43,841 bases of DNA, from assembly GCA_947166345.1 (NCBI GenBank), contig CAMVDU010000001.1, positions 75,260 through 119,100 on the forward strand, written 5' to 3'. Positions 17,420-25,501 of the stretch are shown one piece after another. Position 1 is the first letter of the stretch. Every line of letters begins with the position of its first letter. Made by a program: the position numbers and the translations under genes. Under the pieces are notes generated by a model that did no database searches, had not been told where the DNA came from, and worked only from the letters and a program-made list of their open reading frames with translations. This DNA comes from an uncultured Prevotellaceae bacterium (lineage in GTDB: Bacteria > Bacteroidota > Bacteroidia > Bacteroidales > Bacteroidaceae).

Positions 17420-17582
17420 TGCGTCACTTTCTGGGAGAGAATGACGCAGTTTCTTCGAGAAAATGACGCACTTTCTCAGGGCAAGTGACGCAGAAGGCAA
17501 CCACTTGACTTAAGTCGAACGACCTTTTGACTTAAGTCACGAGACCTTTTGACTTAAGTCGAAAACCTTTTTGACTTAAGTC
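17420..17582. repeat. 22-bp phased array of TGACGCA and GACTTAAGTC units
   Basis: TGCGTCA/TGACGCA boxes start at 17420, 17442, 17464 and 17486, exactly 22 bp apart. Four copies of the perfect palindrome GACTTAAGTC start at 17507, 17529, 17551 and 17573, again exactly 22 bp apart. The second group is joined to the first by a 20-bp step. There is no convincing coding frame through the array. Confidence 0.9.
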
Positions 17583-17641
17583 ACGCGGTAGGGAAGTGCG
17601 TCTTCTTGTGTTGATTAGTGTGTCTGTTTGGTGTTTTTCGA

Positions 17642-17769
17642 GCAAGGAGACGCTGCGTGGAGGGCGCCGAGCGTCAGTCGGCATCGGGCCGAGATACTCC
17701 GATACAACTATAGTGACACATCTTGCGATGCAAAGTGACGCTCGGCGCGGTGCTTCGAGACGCTCCTTG
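17642..17769. repeat. MITE-like palindromic element, copy 1
   Basis: About 128 bp. The ends are GCAAGGAGACGCT and a degenerate complement ending CTCCTTG. A perfect internal inverted repeat is GCGCCGAGCGTCA (17664-17676) and TGACGCTCGGCGC (17736-17748). A second copy with inverted end arrangement is at 32203-32328. No ORF is present. Confidence 0.75.
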
Positions 17770-17832
17770 TCGCGAAAGCGTATTTGGCGCGATGATGGAA
17801 GGTTGATTTGTTTTCTTCATTTAGCATGAAAT

Positions 17833-17868
17833 TCTCCGCTTCTGCAGTAAACACTCTGGAAGCGGAGA
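17833..17868. repeat. CTCCGCTTC hairpin, copy A
   Basis: TCTCCGCTTC (17833-17842) pairs with GAAGCGGAGA (17859-17868) and a T-run follows. The flanks CATTTAG..TGAAAT and AAAACGGCA are shared with copy C (32760-32797). The loop reads TGCAGTAAACACTCTG, the reverse complement of the loop in copy C. Despite the T-run, no plus-strand gene ends upstream for it to terminate. Confidence 0.8.
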
Positions 17869-17922
17869 TTTTTTGAAAGTAGTAAATGTCAAAAAACGGC
17901 AGGATCAGAAAAAACGGCAGGC

Positions 17923-18690
17923 CTAGTAACTGGCTGAGCAGGGGATGCCGAGGGCGACGACGCGGTCGCGGATGGCATCGAGCTCTTCGTGCGTGGCCTT
18001 CGAGAGGGTGGGGGTGGGCGTCTCGCGGTCGATGGTGTAGATCATGACCTGCTGGGGGGCAATGTCCTTCACCACGTCGAGCCAGGGGGCGACGTAGTCG
18101 TCGGTGGTGTTGGTGACGCCAGGACCGTGCAGGAAGATGGTCTGGATGATGAGGTGGCCGTTGAAGGCTTTCATCGCCTTGATGACGTCGTCCACATGGT
18201 ACCATTGTCCCGTGGGACGGTCCACCTTCTGGATATAGTCGGCACTGACGGTGTCGAGCTTTAGGATATTGTTGTCAACACGCATCAGGGCGTCGTGCAC
18301 CTCCTTGCGATGGATGAGGGTGGCGTTGCTGAGCACGGACACCTTGGCCTGGGGGAAGTAGTGGTCGCGCAGACGCAGGGTGTCGTCGATAATCTCTGGG
18401 AACGCGGGGTTGGCTGTAGGTTCGCCGTTGCCGGCAAAGGTGAGCACGTCGGGAGCGGGACCGTTCTGCAGCATGTCCTGCAGACGGGCTTCCAGGGCGT
18501 CGTGCACCTGCTGGCGCGTGGGCATCTTCTGTTGGGGACGGTGGTCGCCGTTGAACCCGCACTCGCAGTATATGCAGTCGAAGGTGCACACCTTACCGTC
18601 GCCAGGCAGCAGGTTGATGCCCAGCGAAACGCCCAGTCTGCGGCTGTGCACGGGGCCGAAGATGGGGGAGGGATAGATGACTGTACTCAT
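17923..18690 (-). CDS. Radical SAM protein (COG0731-like)
   Basis: About 255 residues, cytoplasmic. Radical SAM enzymes use a [4Fe-4S] cluster to cleave S-adenosylmethionine. The cluster-binding Cys35, Cys39 and Cys42 are in CTFDCIYC, followed by the TFAGNGEPTANPAF segment typical of the GGEP-like motif and VLSNATL. The related COG0731 family includes TYW1-like enzymes, but this short form has no additional domain and its substrate is unknown. ATG 18690 (MSTVIYPSPIFGPVHSRRLG) is chosen over an ATG four codons upstream because family members start at a similar place. It is divergent from ftsX across 241 bp. Confidence 0.85.
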   Translation of the reverse strand: MSTVIYPSPIFGPVHSRRLGVSLGINLLPGDGKVCTFDCIYCECGFNGDHRPQQKMPTRQQVHDALEARLQDMLQNGPAPDVLTFAGNGEPTANPAFPEIIDDTLRLRDHYFPQAKVSVLSNATLIHRKEVHDALMRVDNNILKLDTVSADYIQKVDRPTGQWYHVDDVIKAMKAFNGHLIIQTIFLHGPGVTNTTDDYVAPWLDVVKDIAPQQVMIYTIDRETPTPTLSKATHEELDAIRDRVVALGIPCSASY

Positions 18691-18867
18691 AATCTGATGC
18701 AAAGGTAGTGTTTTTCGGTGAGAGTTGGGGGTTGTGGGTTGAGAGTTTTGATGGTGTAAGGTTAAATAATATTAAATGGGGGAGGTTTTGTTTTCGCTTA
18801 TTCGTACTTTGACCTGCGGTCGAAGGTAGGCTGCATCTCGGAAAATCAAAAAAAATTTTGTTTTTTT

Positions 18868-18898
18868 TTTGTTTTTCGCTCGATTTGCACTACCTTTG
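18868..18898 (+). promoter_or_regulatory. Promoter of the ftsX gene cluster
   Basis: TTTG (18868-18871), a 19-bp spacer and TACCTTTG (18891-18898) match the Bacteroidota consensus perfectly. The start codon of ftsX is 33 bp downstream. A second promoter-like block with CTTATTCGTACTTTG lies at about 18800-18813. Confidence 0.8.
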
Positions 18899-18931
18899 CA
18901 GCGAATTTGGAGTTTTACGCCCTGATTTGAA

Positions 18932-19804
18932 ATGAAAAAAAGGAAAAAAGAGAATAAACGCCGTCGTGGCTGGCAAATGGTGACCCTCTGCATCAGTACC
19001 ACGATGGTGCTCGTGTTGTTGGGGGTTGTGATGATCTCGGTGTTCTCGGCCCGCAACGCTTCTGTGTATATGCAGGAGAATGTGGAAGTGACTGTGTATC
19101 TGAACGATACGCTATCGGCAGCCGATGGTGGCGCCATGGCCCGACAGTTGTCGGCCCGCCCCTATGCCAAGCAGGTGAGGTTCTTCACCAAGGAGCAGAT
19201 GTGCCAGAAGGTGGCTGTGGAGATTGGCGTTGACCAGGTGGATGCCTGGAGCATCGCTGTGCCCGAGATTGACATCAACGTAAATGCGGCCTATGCCAAC
19301 GTGGATTCGCTGAAGAAGGTGGCTGCGGAGCTGCTGAAGAACGAGGCTGTGATGGACGTGACCTATCCCCAGGACCAGATTAGCGGCATGAACCGCATCC
19401 TGAACCCGCTGATGACGGTGCTGCTGGTGCTGGCAGGGTTGCTGATATTCATCTGTTACACGCTGATCAACAACTCGGTGCAGCTGGGCATCTACGCCCG
19501 TCGCTTCTCTATCCACACCATGAAACTGGTGGGTGCGCGCTGGGGGTTCATCCGCAGACCGTTCCTGAAGAAAGCCATCATGGTGGGTCTGATCTCGGCA
19601 GTGGTGGCATGTGTGCTGTTGGGCGGTGCCGTGCTGTGGCTGTATAAGTTTGATCCAGGCGTTGTCGATGTGGTGACGCCTACCGTGCTCATCGCAACGG
19701 GCATTGCCGTGTTCCTGTTTGGCTTCGTCATCATGGTGCTGTGCACGCTGCTGTCGGTAAACCGCTTCCTGCGGATGACGGCAGGGGAACTTTTTAAAGT
19801 TTAA
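18932..19804 (+). CDS. ftsX: Cell-division protein FtsX
   Basis: 290 residues. FtsX is the permease-like partner of the ATPase FtsE and links divisome activity to septal peptidoglycan hydrolases. A basic cytoplasmic N-terminus is followed by a first membrane segment (about 17-38), a periplasmic domain (about 45-165) and three C-terminal membrane segments (about 170-190, 220-245 and 255-280), the family topology. ftsE is not in the window. It heads the typical Bacteroidota cluster ftsX-DUF3098-uppP-truB-queA. Confidence 0.93.
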   Translation: MKKRKKENKRRRGWQMVTLCISTTMVLVLLGVVMISVFSARNASVYMQENVEVTVYLNDTLSAADGGAMARQLSARPYAKQVRFFTKEQMCQKVAVEIGVDQVDAWSIAVPEIDINVNAAYANVDSLKKVAAELLKNEAVMDVTYPQDQISGMNRILNPLMTVLLVLAGLLIFICYTLINNSVQLGIYARRFSIHTMKLVGARWGFIRRPFLKKAIMVGLISAVVACVLLGGAVLWLYKFDPGVVDVVTPTVLIATGIAVFLFGFVIMVLCTLLSVNRFLRMTAGELFKV

Positions 19805-19860
19805 AACTGAGAACTGAGAGTTGAGAATTGTGAATTGTGAATTGAAAATTGATTGAGATA

Positions 19861-20112
19861 ATGGATAAACGTAATTTTGCTTTTGGACGTAAGAACTTCA
19901 TCCTGCTGGCAGCAGGTATGGTAGTGGTAATCATAGGATTCCTCCTGATGAGCGGCAGCGGCTCGTCGTCAGAGGCCTACAACCCCGACATCTTCAGCGC
20001 CCGTCGTATCGTGGTGGCACCCATCGTGTGCTTCCTGGGCTTTGTGTCGATGATCTACGCTGTGGTGTATAAACCGAAGGAAGATAAGGGAATAGTGAAT
20101 AGTGAAAAGTGA
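19861..20112 (+). CDS. DUF3098 small membrane protein
   Basis: About 83 residues with two membrane segments (about 13-33 and 51-71) after the conserved MDKRNFAFGRKNF start. The function is unknown, but the gene is regularly located between ftsX and uppP in Bacteroidota. The start at 19861 is preferred to an in-frame ATG at 19849, which lies in a GAATTGTGAATTG-type repeat spacer. The last codons (KGIVNSEK) and the stop come from the dispersed GTGAATAG repeat, so the C-terminus has been rewritten by a repeat. Confidence 0.85.
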   Translation: MDKRNFAFGRKNFILLAAGMVVVIIGFLLMSGSGSSSEAYNPDIFSARRIVVAPIVCFLGFVSMIYAVVYKPKEDKGIVNSEK

Positions 20113-20129
20113 ATAATTTGCTACCGCTA
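20092..20129 (+). repeat. Dispersed GTGAATAG/GGTAGC repeat copy
   Basis: GAATAGTGAATAGTGAAAAG followed by TGAATAATTTGCTACCGC. It covers the last codons and stop of the DUF3098 gene and is oriented with the gene. Confidence 0.85.
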
Positions 20130-20143
20130 TTGAAAGAGGAATA

Positions 20144-21001
20144 ATGGATTTACTTCAGACGATTATCATAGCCATTGTTGAGGGCCTGACGGAGTTTCTG
20201 CCCGTGTCTTCGACAGGCCACATGATTATTACACAGAACTTGTTGGGTGTGGACACGAACGACGACTTCGTGCATGCCTTCACCTTTATCATCCAGTTTG
20301 GCGCCATCCTGTCGGTGGTGGTCCTCTACTGGAACCGTTTCTTCCACGTGGACAAGAGTCCGGCACCCCGCGGCAGCAGTGCCTTCCAGCGGCTGACGCA
20401 CAAGTATCGCTTCTACTGGCTGCTGTTCATCGGTGTGCTGCCTGCAGTTGTCATAGGTCTGCTGGCAAAGAAGTCGGGCCTGCTCGACTGGCTGCTCGAC
20501 AGTGTCCTGGTGGTAGCTATCATGCTGGTGGTGGGCGGTGTGTTCATGCTGTTCTGCGACAAGCTGTTCAACAAAGGCTCTGACGCCAACAAGGTGAACG
20601 AGCATAGGGCTTTCCGCATAGGTCTGTTCCAGTGTATCTCGGTGATACCCGGCGTGTCGCGTTCGATGGCAACCATCGTCGGCGGTATGACGCAGGGACT
20701 GACCCGCAAGCGTGCTGCCGAGTTCTCGTTCTTCCTGGCTGTGCCCACGATGGCTGGAGCCACCCTGCTGGACCTGCTGGACCTGCTGAAGGCCGACACC
20801 AACTGGGCTACTGCCCACAACGTGACGATGCTCGTGGTGGGCTGTGTGGTAGCCTTCTTCGTGGCATTGCTGGCTATGAAGTGGTTCGTGTCGTTCCTGA
20901 CGAAGTATGGCTTCAAGGCCTTCGGTGTGTATCGCATCATCGTTGGTGGCATCATCATCGCCCTGTTGCTGGCTGGTCAGTCGCTGGCAATGGTGGACTG
21001 A
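20144..21001 (+). CDS. uppP: Undecaprenyl-diphosphatase UppP/BacA
   Basis: 285 residues. This integral-membrane phosphatase recycles undecaprenyl pyrophosphate to the lipid carrier used for peptidoglycan and other polymers, and confers bacitracin tolerance. The two family signatures are present: EGLTEFLPVSSTGH (about residues 11-24) and PGVSRSMATIVGG (about 169-181). About seven or eight hydrophobic segments can be traced. It stands in the conserved cell-envelope cluster, 31 bp after the DUF3098 gene. Confidence 0.96.
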   Translation: MDLLQTIIIAIVEGLTEFLPVSSTGHMIITQNLLGVDTNDDFVHAFTFIIQFGAILSVVVLYWNRFFHVDKSPAPRGSSAFQRLTHKYRFYWLLFIGVLPAVVIGLLAKKSGLLDWLLDSVLVVAIMLVVGGVFMLFCDKLFNKGSDANKVNEHRAFRIGLFQCISVIPGVSRSMATIVGGMTQGLTRKRAAEFSFFLAVPTMAGATLLDLLDLLKADTNWATAHNVTMLVVGCVVAFFVALLAMKWFVSFLTKYGFKAFGVYRIIVGGIIIALLLAGQSLAMVD

Positions 21002-21047
21002 TATTCAGTTCATAGTTCATAGTTCAGAGTTCATAATTGAGAGTAAG

Positions 21048-21737
21048 GTGGATTTTCAGGAAGGCGAAATACTCTATATCAACAAGCCCTATCGCATGAC
21101 GTCGTTTGGGGCTTTGGCCTACGTGCGTACACGGCTGTCGAAGAAGCTCCACGTGAAGCGCCTGAAGACAGGACATGCCGGCACGCTCGACCCTCTGGCT
21201 ACGGGGGTGCTGATACTCTGTACGGGCAAGGCCACGAAGAAGATAGAGTCGCTGCAGTATGCCACGAAGGAATATACGGCTACCCTGCAGTTGGGCGCCA
21301 CCACCGCCAGCTATGACAAGGAGCACACGGTGAACCGCACCTGTCCCACGAAGCATATCACGTGTGAGCTGATCAACAGCGTGCTGCCGCGTTTTGTGGG
21401 CGAGATACAACAGGTGCCACCCGAGTATTCGGCCTGTAACATCGACGGCAAACGTGCCTACAAGATAGCACGGACGGGCGAGAAGGTGGAGCTGAAAGCG
21501 AAGACGCTGCGCATTGACGAGATAGAGCTGACCAGCTTCGACCCCGAGAAGATGCAGATGTCCATCCGTGTGGTCTGTGGCAAGGGTACCTACATCCGTG
21601 CGCTGGCCCGCGACATTGGCGAGGCCCTGGGCAGCGGTGCCTTCCTCACGGCCCTCTGTCGCACCCGTCTGGGTGATGTACGCATAGAAGACTGCATGAC
21701 GCTCGATGCCTTTTCAGCGTGGCTGGACGGGATTTAA
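21048..21737 (+). CDS. truB: tRNA pseudouridine-55 synthase TruB
   Basis: 229 residues. It forms pseudouridine 55 in the T-loop of tRNAs. The catalytic Asp48 is in TGHAGTLDPLATGVL and the C-terminal GTYIRALARDIGEALG motif is present. No ATG fits: the frame extends upstream only into a repeat spacer and the uppP gene, while GTG 21048 gives VDFQEGEILYINKPY, the normal family N-terminus, and places the Asp at the E. coli position. The preceding spacer is an AGTTCATAGTTCATAG-type tandem repeat. The following 156 bp to queA are all repeat. Confidence 0.94.
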   Translation: MDFQEGEILYINKPYRMTSFGALAYVRTRLSKKLHVKRLKTGHAGTLDPLATGVLILCTGKATKKIESLQYATKEYTATLQLGATTASYDKEHTVNRTCPTKHITCELINSVLPRFVGEIQQVPPEYSACNIDGKRAYKIARTGEKVELKAKTLRIDEIELTSFDPEKMQMSIRVVCGKGTYIRALARDIGEALGSGAFLTALCRTRLGDVRIEDCMTLDAFSAWLDGI

Positions 21738-21890
21738 GAATTTATGAGTTTATGAGTTTGTGAGTTTATGAGTTTGTGAGTTTATGAGTTTATGAGTTTA
21801 TGAGTTTATGAGTTTGTGAGTTTATGAGTTTGTGAGTTTAAGAGTTCAAGAGTTTATGAGTTTAAGAGTTTAAAAAGATAAGAGTTATAT
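21738..21890 (+). repeat. Short tandem repeat spacer (GAGTTTATGA units)
   Basis: About 15 near-identical 9-bp units alternating GAGTTTATG and GAGTTTGTG, then GAGTTTAAG and GAGTTCAAG, fill the whole truB-queA gap. It has no coding potential. Similar short arrays with other words occupy 19805-19857, 21003-21040, 24455-24487, 25477-25500, 27845-27880, 32476-32600 and 37618-37672. Confidence 0.9.
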
Positions 21891-21893
21891 AGC

Positions 21894-23036
21894 ATGAAAC
21901 TATCACAATTTAAATTCAAGCTGCCAGAGAGTCAGGTGGCTCTCTATCCGCCCCACAAAACCTTTGAGAACGAGGACGGAACTGTGGAACGTGTTTATAG
22001 CCGTGACCAGTGCAGGCTGATGGTTGTGCACCGCAAGAGTGAGAAGATAGAGATGTTCCAGAAGGATGCCGAGGGCAACGATACTGAGGAGTATCTGACC
22101 TTCCGCAACCTGGTGGACTACTTTAACGAGGGCGATACCTTCATCTTCAACGATACCGCCGTCTTTCCTGCCCGTCTCTACGGCACCAAGGAGAAGACCG
22201 ACGCCAAGATCGAGGTGTTCCTGCTGCGCGAGCTCAACGAGGAGCTGCGCCTGTGGGATGTGCTGGTAGAGCCTGCCCGTAAGATACGTATCGGCAACAA
22301 GCTGTTCTTCGACGGCGACGGACCTATGGTGGCTGAGGTGATAGACAACACCACCAGCCGCGGACGTACGCTGCGCTTCCTCTACGACTGTCCCCACGAT
22401 GAGTTCAAACGCGAGCTCTTCGCCCTGGGCGAGGCACCGCTGCCCCGTTATATCGTGGACAACCGTCCTGCCGAAGAAGACGATATGGAGAACTTCCAGA
22501 CGGTCTATGCCAAGAGCGAGGGTGCTGTGACGGCTCCCGCTACGGGTCTGCATTTCAGTAAGCAGCTGTTGAAGATGATGGAGATACGCGGCTTCAACTC
22601 TGCCTACGTCACCCTGCATTGCAGTCTGGGTGCCTTCGATCCCATCGAGGTGGAAGACCTGACGAAGCACAAGATGAACTCCGAACAGGTGATCATCCAG
22701 CAGGAAGCCTGCGATATGGTGAACGCTGCCAAGGAGAACGGCAAAAACATCTGTGCCGTGGGCATCAGCACGCTGCGTGCTACGGAGAGCTCGGTAGGTA
22801 CCGACGGTCTGCTGAAGGAGTTCAACGGCTGGACCAACCGCTTCATCTTCCCGCCCTACGACTTCGGACTGTCCAACCGCCTGCTGACCAACCTCTATCA
22901 TCCTGAATCGACGATGATGATGGCTACGGCTGCCTTCGGTGGGTATGACCTGATCTATGAGGCCTACAACACAGCTGTGAAGAACGGCTATATGTTTGGC
23001 TGCTATGGCGATGCCATGCTGATCCTAGAGGATTAA
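21894..23036 (+). CDS. queA: S-adenosylmethionine:tRNA ribosyltransferase-isomerase QueA
   Basis: 380 residues. QueA transfers and isomerises the ribosyl moiety of AdoMet onto preQ1-modified tRNA, making epoxyqueuosine. The family blocks [42 protein letters not shown] and the C-terminal [13 protein letters not shown] are all seen. It is separated from truB by a 9-bp tandem repeat that ends just before the start, and from folK by 48 bp. It has no visible defect. Confidence 0.95.
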   Translation: MKLSQFKFKLPESQVALYPPHKTFENEDGTVERVYSRDQCRLMVVHRKSEKIEMFQKDAEGNDTEEYLTFRNLVDYFNEGDTFIFNDTAVFPARLYGTKEKTDAKIEVFLLRELNEELRLWDVLVEPARKIRIGNKLFFDGDGPMVAEVIDNTTSRGRTLRFLYDCPHDEFKRELFALGEAPLPRYIVDNRPAEEDDMENFQTVYAKSEGAVTAPATGLHFSKQLLKMMEIRGFNSAYVTLHCSLGAFDPIEVEDLTKHKMNSEQVIIQQEACDMVNAAKENGKNICAVGISTLRATESSVGTDGLLKEFNGWTNRFIFPPYDFGLSNRLLTNLYHPESTMMMATAAFGGYDLIYEAYNTAVKNGYMFGCYGDAMLILED

Positions 23037-23084
23037 AAGCCTCACCCCTAACCCCTCTACCAAGGAGAGGGGAACTTAAAAAAG

Positions 23085-23675
23085 ATGGTTCACACTGTAT
23101 ATTTAGGGCTTGGATCGAACCTCGGAGACCGCGAGGCAACCATCCTGAAAGCCTATGAGGAAATAGAAAGGCTGATAGGCGTCATACGGCGACGGTCGGC
23201 CTTTTACTATTCAGAGCCCTGGGGCTTTGAATCGGCTCACGCGTTTGTGAACACAGTGGTTATGGTAGAGACCTCACTGACCCCCCGTCAGCTGCTGCGC
23301 CGCACCCAGCAGATAGAACGTCTGTTGGGCAAGACCAAGGCCCACGCCACAGAAAAAACTCGTTCTCTCGTCTTCTCGTCAGAAAAACCTCGTTCTCTCG
23401 TCTTCTCGTCAGAAAAACCTCGTTCTCTCGTCTTCTCGTCAGAAAAACCTCGTTCTCTCGTTCTCTCGTCAGAAAAAACTCGTTCTCTCGTCTTCTCGTC
23501 AAAAGACTCGTCTTCTCGTCTCCCAATTTACCACGATCGTCCCATCGATATCGACATCCTGCTCTATGACGACCTGACCATAGACCAGCCCGACCTGAAG
23601 ATTCCGCATCCGTTGATGCAGGAGCGACCGTTCGTTATGCAGCCGCTGAACGAGGTGAAAGGTAAAAGTGAATAG
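23085..23675 (+). CDS. folK: HPPK (folate synthesis) with an in-frame repeat insertion
   Basis: 196 residues against the usual 150-165. It pyrophosphorylates 6-hydroxymethyl-dihydropterin. The N-terminal part (YLGLGSNLGDRE, FYYSEPWGFES, VVMVETSLTPRQLL) and the metal site DRPIDIDILLYDD (Asp155, Asp157) with IPHPLMQERPFV are intact. Between them, residues 90-145 are five 10-residue units of the type EKPRSLVFSS plus a remnant, translated from the intergenic CTCGT repeat (23352-23519). The unit is 30 bp, so any copy number keeps the frame. The insertion lies in what is catalytic loop 3 of HPPK. The stop codon is supplied by another dispersed repeat. Function is probably kept but not assured. Confidence 0.93.
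   Translation: MVHTVYLGLGSNLGDREATILKAYEEIERLIGVIRRRSAFYYSEPWGFESAHAFVNTVVMVETSLTPRQLLRRTQQIERLLGKTKAHATEKTRSLVFSSEKPRSLVFSSEKPRSLVFSSEKPRSLVLSSEKTRSLVFSSKDSSSRLPIYHDRPIDIDILLYDDLTIDQPDLKIPHPLMQERPFVMQPLNEVKGKSE
23352..23519 (+). repeat. CTCGT repeat array inside folK (30-bp units)
   Basis: Five 30-bp units of the form AGAAAAACCTCGTTCTCTCG plus TCTTCTCGTC, followed by a partial unit. The same words make up the arrays at 25502-25680, 26824-26900, 27881-27975, 32383-32444, 43111-43340 and 43757-43841. Confidence 0.95.
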
Positions 23676-23697
23676 TGAAAAGTGAATAATTTGCTTC

Positions 23698-23724
23698 CGC
23701 CTTTAAATATTAAAGTTAAAGGCG
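23698..23724. terminator. Hairpin between convergent folK and crp-family gene
   Basis: CGCCTTTAA (23698-23706) and TTAAAGGCG (23716-23724) form a perfect 9-bp stem. The T-tract is weak on both sides (ATGTATTTTG on the plus side). It probably acts as a bidirectional terminator. Confidence 0.55.
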
Positions 23725-23759
23725 AATGTATTTTGTATAAAACACTGGGTTTTAACAAT

Positions 23760-24452
23760 TTATTCATTGATAGACATCAACAACCTTTCTAACGATGGTA
23801 CCTCTATTCTGCCACGATGAAGCACCAAGAGACCCTGTTCCTGCATCTTGTTGAGTGCCTTGGAGATGTCGATGCGATTGGCACCTAACTCCTGTCCCAA
23901 CCGTTTCATGACAATATGAAAACTCTTGGCTCCGGCAGGGTAGGAGGCGTGGTCGATCATGAAGCGCACGATGCGGTCTGTCAGTGACTGGGGCGAACGT
24001 CGCCAGAAGCGATGCAGGGTGCGTTGCGACTGTGTGGCCAGCAGGTTGAGCATGTTCAGTCGGAACACAATGAAATCGTCCAGCAGTCGTAGCACCTCGT
24101 CTTTCGACAGGGTGATGAAGTGTGCCTCTGTCAGCGTCTGTACCGTAGCCGTGAAGTGCGGATGGGCCCCAAAGAGGGCTTCGGGCTGTATCAGCCAGGG
24201 GCTGTGCAACTGTTCCGAGGTGCTGTAGCTGTGATCGTCGCTGGTGGTTGTCATTGTCAGCTGGCCCTTGATGAGGAAGAAGAGCTGTTGACACGTGTCA
24301 CCTTCGCGCATCACAACCTTGTTGGGAGGCAGTTTCATGAAACCGAACTTCGTGTTGCCAGCCATCTGCAGGAGCTCAGTACGGCTGAGTCCCTGAAACA
24401 GTGGAAACTGCAACAGCTGGTCGTAGAATCGTGTCAGTTCGGTGTTCACCAT
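23760..24452 (-). CDS. Crp/Fnr-family transcriptional regulator
   Basis: 230 residues. A cyclic-nucleotide-binding beta-roll (about 15-125, with VVMREGDTCQQLFFLIKGQLTM) is followed by a dimerisation helix and a winged helix-turn-helix (about 180-215, KRLGQELGANRIDISKALNKMQEQGLL). No Cys cluster of the Fnr type is seen in the N-terminus, so an iron-sulfur oxygen sensor is unlikely and the ligand is unknown. It is the last gene of a minus-strand group running from 28505, separated from apbE by a short ATTAAACATTAAAC-type spacer repeat. Confidence 0.88.
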   Translation of the reverse strand: MVNTELTRFYDQLLQFPLFQGLSRTELLQMAGNTKFGFMKLPPNKVVMREGDTCQQLFFLIKGQLTMTTTSDDHSYSTSEQLHSPWLIQPEALFGAHPHFTATVQTLTEAHFITLSKDEVLRLLDDFIVFRLNMLNLLATQSQRTLHRFWRRSPQSLTDRIVRFMIDHASYPAGAKSFHIVMKRLGQELGANRIDISKALNKMQEQGLLVLHRGRIEVPSLERLLMSINE

Positions 24453-24489
24453 GAAACTTAAAGATTAAACATTAAGCATTAAACATGCT

Positions 24490-25476
24490 TTATTTCAGCC
24501 CGTCCGACTGCCACACGGCAAGGTTGCCGTCAGCATCAGTATAGATCAGATAGGCTTTCAGCTCAGGATGGCGTGCCAGCAGCTCCTTGCTCTTGTCGAG
24601 TCCCAGGACCATGAACGAGGTGGCGTAGGCATCGGCAACGGCACAGTCCTTAGCCAATACGGTGGCCGACAGCAGACTGTGCTGTACGGGATAGCCCGTG
24701 CGGGGGTCGATGGTGTGAGCATACTTCTTGCCGCCCTGATAGTAGAAGTTACGATAGTTGCCGCTGGTGGCCATGCTGATGTCAGTCAGCTGCAGCACAG
24801 TCTGATAGTCCTCGTTTACTGCCAGCGAGTCTTCGGTAGGCTGGGTTACGCCGATACGCCACGCCTGGTTGCTGGGGCTCTTGCCTGCCACCACTATCTC
24901 GCCGCCAATCTCCACCATGAAGTTGTGGATGCCCTTGGCGCGCAGCAGTCGGGCCACCACATCGCTGCCATAACCCTTGGCGATGGCTGCAAAGTCCATC
25001 TGTGAGCGTATCTGCAGCAGACTGTCCACCTGTTGGGGTGTGGGCATCTGTTTGTTCTTGAACCCAAAGCCCCAGGCGTTCACCAGCGGTGCTACGGTGA
25101 TGTCGAAGGCGCCGTCCGTGTCTTTGTTCACCTGCTGTGCCAACTGGTACACCTCCTCGAACATCTTACTGCGTTGAGGCTGTTCGCCGCGGTTGATGGC
25201 AGCTACGGTAGAGTGCTCGTTGAACATCGAGAACTCGTTGTCTACCTTCTGCAGTTCGGCCTCTATCTCCTTCTTCAGGCTGCCGTTGTATTGATATTTG
25301 ATGTTATAGACCGTGCCAAACACGAATCCCTGCTCTTCCTGATAGGCGGTCTCCACCTGCACCTTCTTCACGTCCTCCTCCCTATGTCGGGCCACGAAGA
25401 TGGTACCCACGATGAGCAGGGCCAGGAAAACTCCTTGCCACAGCAGTTTCAGTCTCTGTCTCCTGTCTGTTGACAT
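24490..25476 (-). CDS. apbE: FAD:protein FMN transferase ApbE
   Basis: 328 residues. ApbE covalently attaches FMN to a Thr or Ser of exported flavoproteins such as NqrB/NqrC and RnfG. The N-terminus has one signal-anchor segment (about 13-27). Conserved blocks are FGTVYNIKY, VDNEFSMFNEHSTVAAINRG, DFAAIAKGYGSDVVA (flavin site), VEIGGEIVVAG and HTIDPRTGYPV. The target protein is not in the window. It lies in the operon after DUF6048, across a 202-bp spacer holding a CTCGT array. Confidence 0.93.
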   Translation of the reverse strand: MSTDRRQRLKLLWQGVFLALLIVGTIFVARHREEDVKKVQVETAYQEEQGFVFGTVYNIKYQYNGSLKKEIEAELQKVDNEFSMFNEHSTVAAINRGEQPQRSKMFEEVYQLAQQVNKDTDGAFDITVAPLVNAWGFGFKNKQMPTPQQVDSLLQIRSQMDFAAIAKGYGSDVVARLLRAKGIHNFMVEIGGEIVVAGKSPSNQAWRIGVTQPTEDSLAVNEDYQTVLQLTDISMATSGNYRNFYYQGGKKYAHTIDPRTGYPVQHSLLSATVLAKDCAVADAYATSFMVLGLDKSKELLARHPELKAYLIYTDADGNLAVWQSDGLK

Positions 25477-25501
25477 TAAAGATTAAACATTAAAAATTAA
25501 A

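Noticed and set aside
17261..17500. 79-codon minus-strand ORF over the hairpin and 22-bp array
   Set aside because: The sequence is built from inverted and direct repeats, and the translation has no protein character; better explained as DNA structure.
17420..17582. CRISPR array
   Set aside because: The repeat core is only 7-10 bp at a 22-bp period, with related rather than unique intervening bases.
17833..17868. Rho-independent terminator
   Set aside because: Although a T-run follows, no plus-strand gene ends upstream, and two more copies occur without T-runs in that orientation; it is a dispersed repeat.
21903..22901. 332-codon minus-strand ORF
   Set aside because: Complementary frame of queA, whose family motifs are complete on the plus strand.
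23352..23519. CRISPR array
   Set aside because: Units are contiguous 30-bp copies without unique spacers, and no cas genes are present; it is a tandem repeat.
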